Origin: Parasponia andersonii
Taxonomy: Eukaryota; Streptophyta; Magnoliopsida; Rosales; Cannabaceae
Direction of reading: 5' to 3'
DNA: 64,000 nt
Assembly: GCA_002914805.1 (NCBI GenBank)
Contig: JXTB01000130.1
Span: forward strand, 629,954-693,953
Below the pieces are notes generated by a model. The model was not told the origin of the DNA. It saw only the letters and a list, made by a program, of their open reading frames with translations, and made no database searches. The position numbers and the translations under genes were made by a program. Shown here piece after piece: positions 10,531 to 20,755 of the stretch. Numbering within the stretch: the first letter of the stretch is position 1; every line of letters starts with the position of its first letter.

Positions 10531-11480
10531 CTTACGGCAAGTTTTCGTCGCATGGCCTCTCGCCCTTCGCACATCCTCTCGGGTCATCGGCGAGCGAGTG
10601 ATCCCCGTTGTATGATTTTTAATAAGGCCGGCTGGCAAGTTTTTGTTGTGCAGCTCATTCTTCTTCGTAAATTTTATCAGGCCATCGACAAGCATTTTAT
10701 TGCATGATGTGATTCCCATAGTACAATTGTTTTCGTGGTCTGCTGACAAGTTTTTTACTACTCAGCTCTTTCCTCTTTGTACATTTTCTCGGGTTGTCGG
10801 CAAGCGACGTGATCCCCACAGTACGATCGTTTTCGAAGTTTGCTGGCAAGTTTTTGGATATGCAACTCATTCCTCTTCGTACGTTTTCTCGGGCTATCGA
10901 CAAGCATTTTATTGCACGATGTGATTCCTATAGTACGATCATTTTTAAGGTCTGCTGGCAAGTTTTTGGTTACGCAACTCGTTCCTCTTCATACATTTTC
11001 TCGGGCCATCGGCAAGCATTTTGTTGCACGATATGATTCACATAGTACGATCATTTTTGAGGTCTACTGGCAAGTTTTCGGTTGCGCAGCTTATTCCTCT
11101 TCGTACGTTTTCTCGGGCCATTGGCAAGTATTTTATTGCACGATGTGATTCCCATAATACGATTGTTTTTGAGGTCTGCTAGCAAGTTTTCGGTTGCGTA
11201 GCTCATTCCTCTTTGTACGTTTTCTCGGGCCATTGGCAAGCATTTAATTGCACGATGTGATTCCCATAGTGCGATCGCTTTTGAGGTCTGCTGGTAAGTT
11301 TTTTACTGCTCAGCTCTTTTTTCTTCGTATGTTTTCTCGGGTCGTCGGCAAGCAACGTGATTCCCATAGTACGATCGTTTTCGAGGTCTACTAGCAAGTT
11401 TTTGGTTATGCAGCTCATTCCTCTTCGTATATTTTCTTGGGTCATCAGCAAGCGACGTGATCCCCGCGGTACGATTTTGA
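10530..11480. repeat. Tandem array, units of 111-112 and 100-101 bases, about 8.5 copies
   Basis: The landmark CAAGTTTT or its variants recurs near 10636, 10747, 10847, 10959, 11071, 11183, 11294 and 11395, giving spacings of 111, 100, 112, 112, 112, 111 and 101. Each unit holds CTCATTCCTCTTCGTACxTTTTCTCGG and TAGTACGATCGTTTTxGAGG-like blocks. The shorter units share GCAAGCGACGTGAT in place of the longer GCAAGCATTTTATTGCACGA stretch, so two variants alternate. The array sits between the integrase end and the antisense gene. Many short overlapping open frames here are products of the repeat. Confidence 0.88.
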
Positions 11481-11639
11481 AGAGTAAATAGTTCGTGGGG
11501 TCTGGTACCAGAGACAAAACCTTTTTCATAGCAATCCAAAGCGTCAGTCTGTGTAGTAGAAACCCTGAATTGTTTTGGAATTATACTGTTCAATAATACA
11601 AGCATTTACATATATTCCACAATATTTACATGCATCTTA

Positions 11640-12955
11640 CACGTGGTACTTTTTCAAGTGCTAGGCGTTCCACGTATTTGGTAGGCTCTTCCCAGTCTTG
11701 AGCTCTTTTAGGACATATGCACCATTTTTAAGCACCTTGATCACCTCGTAGGGTCCAACCCAATTAGAGTCTAGCTTCGAGGAATTCCCCGTTCTGATCT
11801 TCAAGACCCAATCTCCGACATTAAATCAACGGGTGCTAACCTTCTTTGCATAGTAGGACCTAGCCTGTTGATGGTACGAGGCCAGGTGGACCAGGGCCAT
11901 GTCCGTTGTTTCTTCCAGGAGGTCTGTGTTGTGGCTTAACTGCTGCTCATTTAGTGAGGCATCTCTTACCACTTCGGAGTGAAGGGTCGGGAGGCTAATC
12001 TCGGTCGGGATCACAACCTCCGACTCGTAGACCATGGCGAATAGTGTTCTTCCCGTTGACCTCCGCTCCATGGTTCGATTGACCCACACAATGGCCAGTA
12101 GCTCTTTTAACCACCTGCCTTTAGCCTCCCGCAAGTTCTTTTTAATATTACTGAATATGGCCTTATTCGTTGCCTCTGCCTGTCCATTCCCCTGAGGGTA
12201 GTTTACGGATGGGAAGTTGAGCCTTATATCATACAACTCACACAACTCTTTAAGCTTAGCATTCTGAAACTGCGTGCCATGATCAGCATGTAACTCCTTC
12301 GGTATTCTGTATTGTTAGATTATGTTTTTCCAAATGAAGTTAATTGTATCTTTCTTATTAACGGTCGTGTAGGCTTCAGCCTCTACCTATTTGGTGAAAT
12401 AATTTGTGGCCAGCAAAATGTACCTTCTTCCCCTTGGACTTCTGGGGAGCTCTCCGAAGATGTCCAGGCCTCATTTAGCAAACGGCCAAGGAGTTATATT
12501 CGAATGGAGTTCCTCTGCGGGTTGGCACTTCATGGGGGCGAATCTCTGGTATTTATCACATTTCTTGATAAATTAGGCCACCTCGGTCATCATGTATGGC
12601 TAGAAGTATCCAGCCGTCAAGGCCTTATGGGCGAGGCTACATCCGCCAGAGTGGTTGTTGCATACTCCCTCGTGGATTTCCTCCATCAGCTTCTACGCCT
12701 CGACGGGATCTACGCACCTCAGTATTGGTCCCATCGTTGATCTCCTATACAGGCATCCCTCCACCATCGAATATTTGGCGGCCTTCAGTCTGATCGACCT
12801 TGCTTCCTGGGGGTTCGCAAGCAAGTTTCCCAATACCAGATATTGGGTGATGGGTTTCATCCACCCCTCGTCTATAGAGTCAATTGCAAACAAATGGTGT
12901 GCGGGGGTCTCCAAAGGGTCTCTCATGTTTTTGCCCTCTAGCAGAACTTCCGCGT
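11640..12955 (-). pseudogene. Tat integrase, broken
   Basis: In order on the minus strand: a zinc-binding HHCC region near 12690-12570 (HEGVCNNHSGG, then FIKKCDKYQRFAP with its first Cys pair member), the catalytic core with D in GLDIFGELP near 12480, D in HADHGTQFQNAK near 12285, and E in GNGQAEATNKAIFSN near 12175, then a C-terminal tail ending near 11640. The open stretch 12245-11826 is the longest intact piece. The DDE residues are present, but several stops lie between them. Integrase would insert the cDNA into the chromosome. Confidence 0.82.
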
Positions 12956-12959
12956 GTCT

Positions 12960-13345
12960 GGTTGTCCCCCCGATCGATGCGCTTTTAGCTAGCTTATCGG
13001 CCTTTTGGTTCATCTCCCTGGGTATTTGGTCAATGTTATAGCTACTAAAGCAGACTTTTGCCCCCATTACCCTAGAGAAATACCTGTGTAATCTCGGCTC
13101 TTTACTTCAAAGTCTCCCTTAATCTGGCCCACAATTAGCTATGAGCCAGTCTTTACTGCGATGCTCTCTACTTCGAAGTGCAGAGTTAGCTCAAGGCCTT
13201 GCAGCAGCACCTCGTTGTTCGTTGCCTTGAAACCGAGCCTCAAGGCTTTCTCTACTCTGAGTCCTAATGGGGTCTACAGGACTATTTTGATACCTGACCC
13301 CGAGGCGTTCATGGATCCGTCGGTGTAGAGGGTCCAAGCTGAGAG
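12960..13345 (-). pseudogene. Second, archaeal-type RNase H of the Tat lineage
   Basis: After the first RNase H the minus strand reads WTLYTDGSMNASGSGIKIVL near 13335-13260, with the catalytic Asp in YTDGS. It goes on through LGFKATNNEVLLQGLELTLHFEVESIAVKTGS to the end of the fold near 13020 (IPREMNQKADKLAKSAS). A second RNase H of this type, placed between the RT-associated one and integrase, is characteristic of Tat/Ogre-type gypsy elements. Stops occur within it. The assignment rests on motif order and position. Confidence 0.7.
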
Positions 13346-13399
13346 GGTGTAAGGCGGAGACATCCGAAGTAGGTCTGGCAGCTTGCCGAAGGATTAGAT

Positions 13400-13800
13400 T
13401 TTCACCAGGAAGTCTGCCATGACTTGCCCTTTCTTTGCCACTCGAGGCCGATACTCGATGTCGTACATTCCCAGTTCGATCGCCCACTTGGTTAGTCGTC
13501 TCGAAAAGTCTGATTTGGCTAAGATTTACCGGATGGGGAAATCCGTATACATGGTAACTGAGTGTGCCTCGAAATATTGTCTGAGTCTCTTCTTAGCGCT
13601 GACCAAAGTGAGGACCAGTTTGTCTGCCATACTATATCGCTTCTTGGCATCCACGAGCATACGGCTTGTATAAAATATCAGCTTCTGCTTGCTGTCTTCC
13701 TCGATAAATAGTACGACACTGATCGCTACCTCAGACACTATCAAATAAGCGTATAGGCGCTCCCCTTCTGTTGCGGAAGCCAGGATAGGCGGATGGCTTA
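13400..13800 (-). pseudogene. Tat first RNase H (gypsy type)
   Basis: The block 13744-13526 reads FIEEDSKQKLIFYTSRMLVDAKKRYSMADKLVLTLVSAKKRLRQYFEAH, matching the RNase H region that follows RT in gypsy elements. The frame continues past a stop as SRRLTKWAIELGMYDIEYRPR and VMADFLV. It would degrade template RNA during reverse transcription. Confidence 0.75.
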
Positions 13801-13979
13801 AGTACAGCAGGAGCTTTGTCAGTGCCTTATCCTGGTCCTCCCCGCAGGTGATAGTGGGGCTTCTCCTTATGCACTAGAAGAAAGGCTTGCATCAGTTAGA
13901 CATCTTAGAGATAAATCGGCTATCTCCCGATTAGGCGCTGGACCTCCTGAATGGTCAAGGGTCTTTGCACTTCTGTGAT

Positions 13980-14960
13980 TGAGGACAACTAGGTCGGGTT
14001 AGCATTAATGCCCCTTCTACTCACGATGTGCCCCAGGAACTGGCCGGAGGACACTCTGAACACGCATTTCTTGGGGTTCAGATGCATCTGGTATTGCCTC
14101 AGAATCTGGAAACATTCATCTAGATGTCTCAGATGGTCTGAAGCTTCTTTGCTCTTCACGACCATGTCATCGATGTAGACTTCCATAGTCTTCCCTAGCA
14201 GCCCAGCGCACATTTTGTTCATAAGCCTCTGGTAGGTTGCCCCCGTGTTCTTCAAGCCAAAGCGCATGCATCCATAACAGTACAGACCTAAGTCCGTAAT
14301 GTATGCTGTGTGGATCTGGTCTTCCTCATACAGGGGGATCTGGTTGTATCTAGAGTAGGCATCTAGGAAGCTCATCTTATCGAATCCAGCCGTTGCATCG
14401 ACTATTTGATCGATCCTTGGTAGGGGGAAACTGTCCTTTTGGCAGACCTTATTCAGGCTGGTAAAGTCTATACAAGTACGATCATCGTTGTTTTTCTTCT
14501 TCACCACCACCAGGTTAGAGACCCAGTGCGGGTATACACATTCCATGATCAGATCGTTCTCCATTAGCGTCTCTACCTCCTTGTTGATCGCCCTGTTTTT
14601 CTCTGGCACGAACCTTCAGGGCCTCTACCTGACTGGAGGGAAATTGGGGTCTGCTTTTAATTGGTGGCAGGTGTGTGCAGGGTCTATCCTAGGCATGTCG
14701 TCGTGGGACCACGTGAAGACGTCCCTATTCTGCCTAAGGAACCCCAACAGCTCGCTCTTTTCCCCCTTTGGCAATAGGGCCCCTATTAAGACTACTTTCG
14801 CCGGCTCTGCTTCTTTCGAAGGGACTGCTACTAGCTCCTCAATCATGGATCCTGGATGTCTGATTCCTCTTCGATCCGCTTCATGTATGCTGGCAGGCGG
14901 TCCTTTGATTGCTATCTGTCCCCCGTCGAGGCGCTCACGCTCACATAGGCTCCCCTCAGG
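13980..14960 (-). pseudogene. Tat reverse transcriptase domain
   Basis: 14609-13989 is the longest open stretch of pol, at 206 residues. It reads PHWVSNLVVVKKKN, CIDFTSLNKVCQKDSFPLPRIDQIVD, FLDAYSRYNQIPL, then the active-site block MEVYIDDMVVKSKE (YIDD at residues 145-148) and FLGHIVSRRGI. The upstream part (14960-14630) holds LLGFLRQNRDVFTWSHDDMPRIDP, the usual linker between protease and RT. Stops near 14620-14640 separate it from the downstream frame. The catalytic Asp pair is intact although the gene around it is broken. Confidence 0.88.
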
Positions 14961-15019
14961 GCGGTTGAAAAACATTTCTTCACGGAGGGTTGGTCTCCCC
15001 TGACGTCTATCATATAAGT

Positions 15020-15500
15020 ACCATCCCTTGAGAGACATCTCAAGACCTAGTGGAGGGTGGAAGTGACCCCATGCATGGCGTGGATCCACCCTCTTCCCAT
15101 GATGACGTTGAAAGAGGACTGGCAGTCGATGACGATGAAGTCCACGTCCAAGCACCTCTCTGCAGCACAGACTTTCAGGGTCACGATGGCCAAGGGGCTA
15201 ACCTTAGCACTGTTGAAAGCAAACAGCGGTTGACAGGTCGGCCTGATTGCGCTTTGATTGAAGCCCATGCTTTTGAACGTGCTGAGGAACAGGACGTTTG
15301 ACGCTACTTCCGCCGTCGACTAGAACCCTTCCGACCAACATAGAGTCGATCTGTAGCTTAATCACTAAGGGGTCATCATGGGGCAGGCACATCGTGGTTA
15401 AGTCTTGCTGGGTGAAGGCAATGGGGGCAGTTGAGGTGTAGCTTTCTCCCATCGCCAGGTGGTTCATAGAGTGGCCCATCTCCCTCAGGCACTTCACCTT
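15020..15500 (-). pseudogene. Tat aspartic protease domain, frameshifted
   Basis: The first part (15497 down) carries PHDDPLVIKLQIDSMLVGRVLVDGGSSV. After a frameshift near 15280 the second part (15268-15047) continues MGFNQSAIRPTCQPLFAF to VIDCQSSFNVIMGRGWIH. The catalytic Asp is present as VLVDGGSS, where family members usually have D-T/S/N-G-S. The ILGRxWLH-like end matches retroviral-type proteases of gypsy elements. It would process the polyprotein in the particle, but the frameshift prevents a functional product. Confidence 0.75.
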
Positions 15501-15744
15501 TTCTTCGGTCCTTTTTTGGCATTTTTTTTCTCTTCTTAACCCTGGGTCAGCTCTGATCTGCCTATGATAGTCAGCACCATCCTCAGAGCCTGCTCTCCTG
15601 ACTCGGAGGCCTGGGTCTGCTTGCCTTTTTCGGGCCTAGGGCGCCTTCCTTTGACTGGCTTCTGCTGGTCTTCACCTACTGCTTCAACTTGCCTGAATGG
15701 ATCACCATCGTGTGTAAAGGCTACGGCAGATGATGGTGTCATGC

Positions 15745-17126
15745 CTGTAATATCTGTGAAATTGGTAGTACCTGTTCCTGTTTTTTATATGCTCAGGAAC
15801 ACCAGACTTAGAGGGGTCTTTGAAAATGTCCCTATCCCTGTTTTGGAGGTAGATCACATCGATTAGTATGTTGAGCTCGTATTTCGGCAGTAGGTCTCTA
15901 GACGCCTTCCTCCTCTTACTGCCTTCCTAACCGCCTTCTTGACCGCCTTGGATTGAGGCTCCCTGCTTCAGAACTGATCCTTGGGTCAGCGCAGGCTTCT
16001 TTACTCCTTGCAGGGTCAGGGTTTGCGCCGACGCTTTTGTTATCGGGTCGAAGGCCTTGGGCATTTTCTGGTGACTTTTTAGTACCCTAATTACCCCTTC
16101 TGATTTTGCCTGGACATCTACCAAGTTGTATGGCAAATTCAAAAGTAGATGGTCCGATAGCATAGATCCTAGCTGTAGGCCCCTGACGAACGAGCTTGCG
16201 GCTTGTGTCGAGTCGGCATTGTGCACTAGGGACATCTCTTCCAGGAAATGCAACAAGTATTCTCTCTGGGACTCGCTTGCAGTTTGTTCCAACCGGTCAA
16301 GATCTCGCATGGTTTTCTGCTGCCTCCGGGCACCCACATACTGCTTTAAGAAAAGTTTGCAGAAATCTTCGAACCCGTTTATGGACTTCTCTGGGAGTTA
16401 TCTTAACTATAACAGGGCTAGCCCTGCTAGGGTTGTAGAGAAGACTTTATAGGTCACAGCCTCGTCTCTGGTTTCCAAGGCCATCTTCTGCTGAAAGTGG
16501 TATATGTGATCGAGGGTGTCAGTCTTTCCCTCGAACAGTCTGAATGTTGGAGTTGTGAAGTCTTTTGGCTTAGGCTCCAGCTGTATCCAATCAACAAAGG
16601 CTATCCAGTTGATCACTCGCACGGTTTGCTCTGCCAGATCATCGGGGGTCTGGCTGTGATGGGCCCCGAGTTTCTTACTCAGTTCTGCCATCATTTCTTG
16701 TTTCCAGTTTGGAAGTAAACCTTTCGGGCTTTCTGGGTGCCTTCTGTCCATCGCCGCTCTAGCTCGGAAAGGCTTTGTCTGGTTTTGTTGCTCCCCCTGC
16801 ATCCGCGTTCTAGATGGGGCAGGAACTTCTCTCAGCGATTGGCCTCCAGACTCTTGTTGGATCTCTTCGTCAAAGTCTTCCCTTCGTCTGCTCCTGGCTT
16901 CGCTTGCCAGCAGCCCCTCGAGGTGAGCGTTATCTCTGCGTACTTCTGCGACTTCATTTTTTAAACCCAGGACGGCCTTATGGGCTATCTCTGCCTTCTA
17001 GTTTGCTTCTGCCAAGATGGCAAGCATTTGGTCCAGTTTTTGTTCGAGACACGGTCGTGCTTCCTGGGAGCTCCCTTCAACGTCAGAACGTGTGCTCTTG
17101 GATGTCATTCTTGAGAGTGCCATCAT
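15745..17126 (-). pseudogene. gag: Tat gag (capsid/nucleocapsid polyprotein), broken
   Basis: The frame starts with tandem ATGs at 17126 and 17123 (MMALSRMTSKS) and runs in one phase to about 15927, broken by a TAG near 17000 and two stops near 16400. The N-terminal part is coiled-coil-like and charged (KNEVAEVRRDNAHLEGLL). The retrotransposon capsid domain follows (WIQLEPKPKDFTTPTFRLFE, then DFCKLFLKQYVGARRQQKT, QREYLLHFLEEM and FVRGLQLG). A C-terminal Cys/His-like piece near 15760 (YYQFHRYYRHDTIICRSL) corresponds to the lineage's C-terminal gag motif with a Cys lost. Gag would form the particle that packages element RNA. The stops are point changes, so decay was by substitution. Confidence 0.8.
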
Positions 17127-17198
17127 CCGACGTTGTATGGCCTTTTGTTCGGGGAGGGCGTGATCGTAAGACTCCTATTCTCTCTCTCGTGCTCAATG

Positions 17199-17221
17199 CC
17201 TTCCCACAGACGGTGTCAAAC
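17199..17221 (-). promoter_or_regulatory. Primer binding site region of the Tat element
   Basis: On the minus strand the bases next to the 5' LTR read GTTTGACACCGTCTGTGGGA, a variant of the TTTGGCGCCGTCTGTGGG motif typical of this lineage just inside the 5' LTR. Confidence 0.75.
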
Positions 17222-18012
17222 TGTTGGTGCGATTTTTACCAACTGTCCACGTGTCACTGAACGGCTGACGTAGTATCTACCAACTGTCCATGTATCCTTG
17301 CAATCCCAGCATGCTCTTTACTTTAAGTCGGGTTGGAGAGGTGGGGGTGGCCACCTGGAAAGACTCTTCGATGCTTAAGTCAGTGGTTTATCCCTGAGGC
17401 TGAGAAGTAAAGATTTAGTTTTTCTTTGTATATATTTTTTTTATCTATCTCCTCTCTTTGAGGGGAAAGCAAGGTTTGTATATATAATCCTGGAACTGAG
17501 AGCTTTTCTAGCTCTCAATCCCAGGATCGAGTTTCTTTTTTCATCATGACTTACTCCAGAGATCACAGGCCGTGATTATCATGATTTCCCATGTATCGTC
17601 GTGGCCTGTTTTCTGCCATCCCCTACGTCTCGAGCCTGTCGGGGGCGAGATTTCGACAAACTGCCGTTCTGTCAGAACAGTTTGCCCAATGTGCATACCT
17701 ACCCAGGATCGAATTAAATATATTGTCTGGGTCTGGAGTAGTGCATTGCCTCCCATGGTCTTCTGGCAGAAGACCCTCAAGACTTCTGACCCTCAGCTGT
17801 CGAGATAAGAATTGGATTGGGCCAAACCATCCAAGATCTGGAATGGATTCGGCCCTGGCCTCGGACAGCCCATGGGCCCATGCGGTATCACGTGTAACTC
17901 GCGTGGCTTTTAAATGATTACTCTGGACACGTGTCAGATGGCAGGCCCTATTTGTGACCTAATCTGCTACTTAATCATCCACGTGGTACGTGATTTAGGA
18001 ACGGGCCCCACA
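17222..18012 (-). repeat. Tat 5' LTR
   Basis: On the minus strand it runs TGTGGGGCCC...CACCAACA and is followed at once by the primer-site motif at 17221-17199, which sets the element's orientation. Confidence 0.92.
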
Positions 18013-18017
18013 ATTAT

Positions 18018-18479
18018 AATTTGACAACTATTATTCGATCAATCGTTAGTGGTGATTACATAACTATGGGATTGTCATTGATTGATTTCCCTAGGCTGTT
18101 TTCTTACTAAATATTCTTGTTTTACAAATTGGGAACTTTTTGCACACTTTTGCAAATAAACAAGGAATTCTAAATCAAACAAAATTCTTATACTGCCACT
18201 ACTTTGACGCTTGGTACGTGATATCCTTGGTCACTGAGCACAAAACTCATGGAATGAGTAAACCAACATTATTGGTTTATGCCGTAAAGTTAGGATTTTT
18301 GTTGTTTTTCTCCGTTCTTGTAATTTATGTTTTAATCTTCTCATTTCCTTTAAGATTGTGTTCTTTTAGTTATGAGCAGTACTTCAAAAGGCCATGCAAG
18401 AAAATTGAACAAACATTATTTTACTAGCATAATACTCACACACATTGATAATGACTCGACAGACAACTGATCAACTATT
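18018..18479. other. Right flank of the Tat insertion
   Basis: Before the Tat insertion this sequence was continuous with 5312. A 95-residue plus-strand frame at 18140-18427 has one hydrophobic segment, but I see no other support for a gene. Confidence 0.4.
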
Positions 18480-19430
18480 GGCATGAGCTATACTTTAATT
18501 TAAATGGAGAGATTTAGGAATTTAAATAGAGAGATTTTTAGGAATTGGTTGTTTCTATCTTTTTATATATCCCTATTTCCTATTTTCTAGACTAGGATAG
18601 CTTCTTAAGAAGTCATTGTTTTGTGTACTTACTCTACATCTTTTAGAATATGAATTGAATAAAAACAATCGTTAAAAACTCTCTCTAACTTGGTATCAGA
18701 GCAGAGATGTTTGGGGGATTTTCTTGATCTTTGTTGTACCAAAATTCAAAGAGAATACACAGTAGCGACCGAAAACCATAGCAACACCAGCCGACTTGGT
18801 GTGATGGAAGCAATAGAGTGAGATTTTTATGGCTGCTATCCTTGAAGACCTTATGATGATAATGACCCAAAGTTAGACCTAGACGCCAACGACAATGTAT
18901 AATATTTCTGCTACACATATTGATATCAAATTTGATGGTACCAACTATAACTCCATAACCATTCTCCACGATCAAGAGAACAACTATTGTCACAATAGTA
19001 GTGCTACTCTCAACATTCAGGATAACGCCTGCTATTACAATAGCATTGCTACTATCAGTGATTATGATAACACCTGCGTTTACGACAACACTACTACTCT
19101 CCGTGATCAACATAACAACCAGTGTTACCATAGCAGTGCTCTGCTTTTTTTTTTTTTTTTTCCTGATGAATGTAACAATAGTGGTTGGATTGTGAAATAT
19201 AGTGCTACAAATCACATGACATTTTGCTAAGATAACTTTGTCGAAACTACGGAACCAAAGCGAACTAATATATCCAATGCTAATGGGATTTTGTATCCAG
19301 TTAGTGGAGCTGAATTAGTGGACTTTCATCCTCATTATCTTTTCCTATTACTCTATTAGTGTCGTCTCTTTTAAATAAATTAATGTATGTGTACCAAATT
19401 ACTGAGGAACTAAATTGAGTTACCATAGCT
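18480..19430 (+). mobile_element. Ty1/copia remnant: short LTR, primer site, gag start fused to protease
   Basis: TTGGTATCAGAGC at 18690-18702 is the tRNA-Met primer site, and about 200 bases before it look like a short LTR with a TATA-like run near 18563. Downstream the frame at 18895 reads HIDIKFDGTNYNS, a copia gag start. After a tandem repeat and a T-run it reads GWIVKYSATNHMTFC near 19175, corresponding to the copia protease motif with the catalytic Asp-Ser changed. NANGILYPVSGAELVDF then follows and decays by 19430. Most of gag is missing, so this is an internal deletion derivative. The exact left end is uncertain. Confidence 0.65.
18970..19140 (+). repeat. 45-base (15-residue) in-frame tandem repeat
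   Basis: Units begin near 18970, 19015, 19060 and 19105 (the last partial) and translate as QENNYCHNSSATLNI, QDNACYYNSIATISD, YDNTCVYDNTTTLRD and QHNNQCYHSSAL. Period, Cys and Asn positions are conserved while bases differ. Confidence 0.7.
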
Positions 19431-19730
19431 TAAAAAACTGAATCTATTGGATGTTACTAGTCATATTTTACACCAAATATTTAGTGGAACGTTTTGATTT
19501 TTTTTCAATTATTCTGTAAATGAAAAGAACGATTTAGTTGGAATGCTACAAAAGTTGAAATGAAAGATCTTGATACTGAATGCTCGGTAGACACCACTCA
19601 TTACCACATCCTTTTTGCGTTTTAATGAATGAAACGAAAAAGCATTTAAAACAAGTTAGTCATTTGAATTTCTTTTTAGACTAATTCAATAAAATTTTGG
19701 AAACTTAAAAATAAAAGTATTTATGATGGA
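19431..19730. other. AT-rich spacer
   Basis: I see no gene or boundary. Confidence 0.45.
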
Positions 19731-20377
19731 TGATAACTATAAAATAGAGTTATTTTTGTGCTTCACGTGTTTTTGCTATGTTCTTTTGAGAATAAATTAA
19801 TTTTATTTGTTTTTTTAGTTTGTTGTTTGTTATTTTATTTTATATGTTTTTATTTCATCTTTATTTTAATTAATAGTTAACTTAGCTTATTTTGTATTAG
19901 TTTATTTTTATGTTTTGTTAATATCGGTGAATTGGCAAAAATAGACAAAAGTGAGCAGAAAGGGAAGAAACTTAATTTCCGCAATTAAATTAAAATGAAA
20001 GGGCAAAAAAAAACTCAATTCTTCTAACCATTTCAAGACCATTCTGGCGAATAGATGATATTTGATACTGTCTATTCTGGCCCGCGATCAAAGCTCTAAG
20101 GAAAGTGATGGGTACGTGTACAACACCTCCAGACATGGATGCGTGAAGATCAGGTTCGGAGCCCACGTTTTCAGGTGGTGTCGGCCACAACTATATCGCA
20201 TTAAATCCGGTGCTCTGCGAGCACTTTCTTACCCGTGCACTTGCTTCGTCGTATCCGCCATGTGTCGTGGTTTCTACCAACGAATGACACATTGCCAGCT
20301 GGACTCCCACACCTTCAATCAACAATTGCAGAGCGTTTTGTCCACACTAGATCGAGGTTGATAGGATTGTTCGTGTA
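19731..20377 (+). repeat. LTR fragment of the TGATAACT family
   Basis: It begins TGATAACTATAAAATAGAG and continues TTTTGCTATGTTC, like the LTRs at 52223-53715, 58342 and 35748-37380. A markedly GC-richer block at 20070-20360 matches the position and style of the GC-rich block in 52223-53715. The right end is not defined and a MITE follows. The open frames at 19990-20190 (-) and 20062-20361 (+) overlap and are probably LTR sequence. Confidence 0.5.
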
Positions 20378-20389
20378 AAGTTTAGCGGG

Positions 20390-20743
20390 ATATTATGGTT
20401 TTTATAGTTGTATTTTGATATTTTGTTCCGTTTATATTTTTGTTTTGATTATTATCAATATTAATTTTTAGATTTAATATTTATTATAAATTTATACTCT
20501 GACACTTATTTAGATCAGTTAATTTACTAAGATGATTTAATAAACTTATTCTCGGATCAGTTTTTATATAGTTTATTTTCAATTTTTTAAACAGCAACTT
20601 GGTAAATTAACTGCTCTAAATTGAGGTCAGGGTATAAATTTGTAACAGATTTAAATCTAAGTGTTAATGTTGATAATAACCAAAACAAAAAGTATAATTT
20701 GGATAAAGTATCAAAATACATAATATAAAAGTGATAATACACC
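20390..20743. mobile_element. MITE with long terminal inverted repeats, 354 bp
   Basis: The left arm (GTATTTTGATATTTTGTTCC, then TTTTGTTTTGATTATTATCAA) reappears reversed at the right arm (complement of TTGATAATAACCAAAACAAAAA and GTATCAAAATAC). The arms pair over about 150 bases. AAGTTTAGCGGG occurs on both flanks (20378-20389 and 20744-20755), a 12-base direct repeat. Long arms and a target duplication of about 9-12 bases suggest a Mutator-like origin. Nothing is encoded. Confidence 0.75.
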
Positions 20744-20755
20744 AAGTTTAGCGGG

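Larger units (their letters stand above)
5313..18012 (-). mobile_element. Tat-lineage Ty3/gypsy LTR retrotransposon, 12.7 kb, decayed
   Basis: Two LTRs of 793 and 791 bases bound the element, and ATTAT occurs on both outer sides (5308-5312 and 18013-18017), showing one insertion event. Coding order on the minus strand is gag, protease, RT, RNase H, a second RNase H, integrase. A roughly 5.5 kb region follows before the 3' LTR, with tandem repeats and an antisense gene. The post-LTR motif TTTGACACCGTCTGTGGGAA, the doubled RNase H and the antisense ORF together mark the Tat/Retand/Grande-type lineage. Every domain has stops or frameshifts, so it is non-autonomous today. By eye about one base in ten differs between LTRs over the first 200 bases, nearly all transitions, indicating an old, methylated copy. 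Confidence 0.93.

Noticed and set aside
10530..11480. CRISPR-like regular spacing
   Set aside because: The units are contiguous diverged copies with no constant repeat separated by unique spacers, and the setting is a plant retrotransposon.
10438..11605. Eight or more overlapping open frames of 60-110 codons on both strands
   Set aside because: They repeat with the tandem unit and translate the same repeat in different frames, so they are by-products of the array.
12312..13041. Plus-strand frames of 128-142 codons opposite integrase and RNase H
   Set aside because: The minus strand carries the clear integrase and RNase H motifs; these are antisense shadows.
14488..15155. 171-codon plus-strand frame opposite the RT region, and the 176-codon minus frame upstream
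   Set aside because: The plus frame is the shadow of pol. The minus frame is partly genuine linker before RT and is described there.
18140..18427. 95-codon frame with a hydrophobic segment
   Set aside because: No promoter, homology or codon evidence; one hydrophobic run in AT-rich DNA is expected by chance.
19001..19195. Frame in the 45-base repeat ending in a poly-Phe run
   Set aside because: It is an alternate frame of the repeat; the frame starting at 18895 holds the gag and protease motifs.
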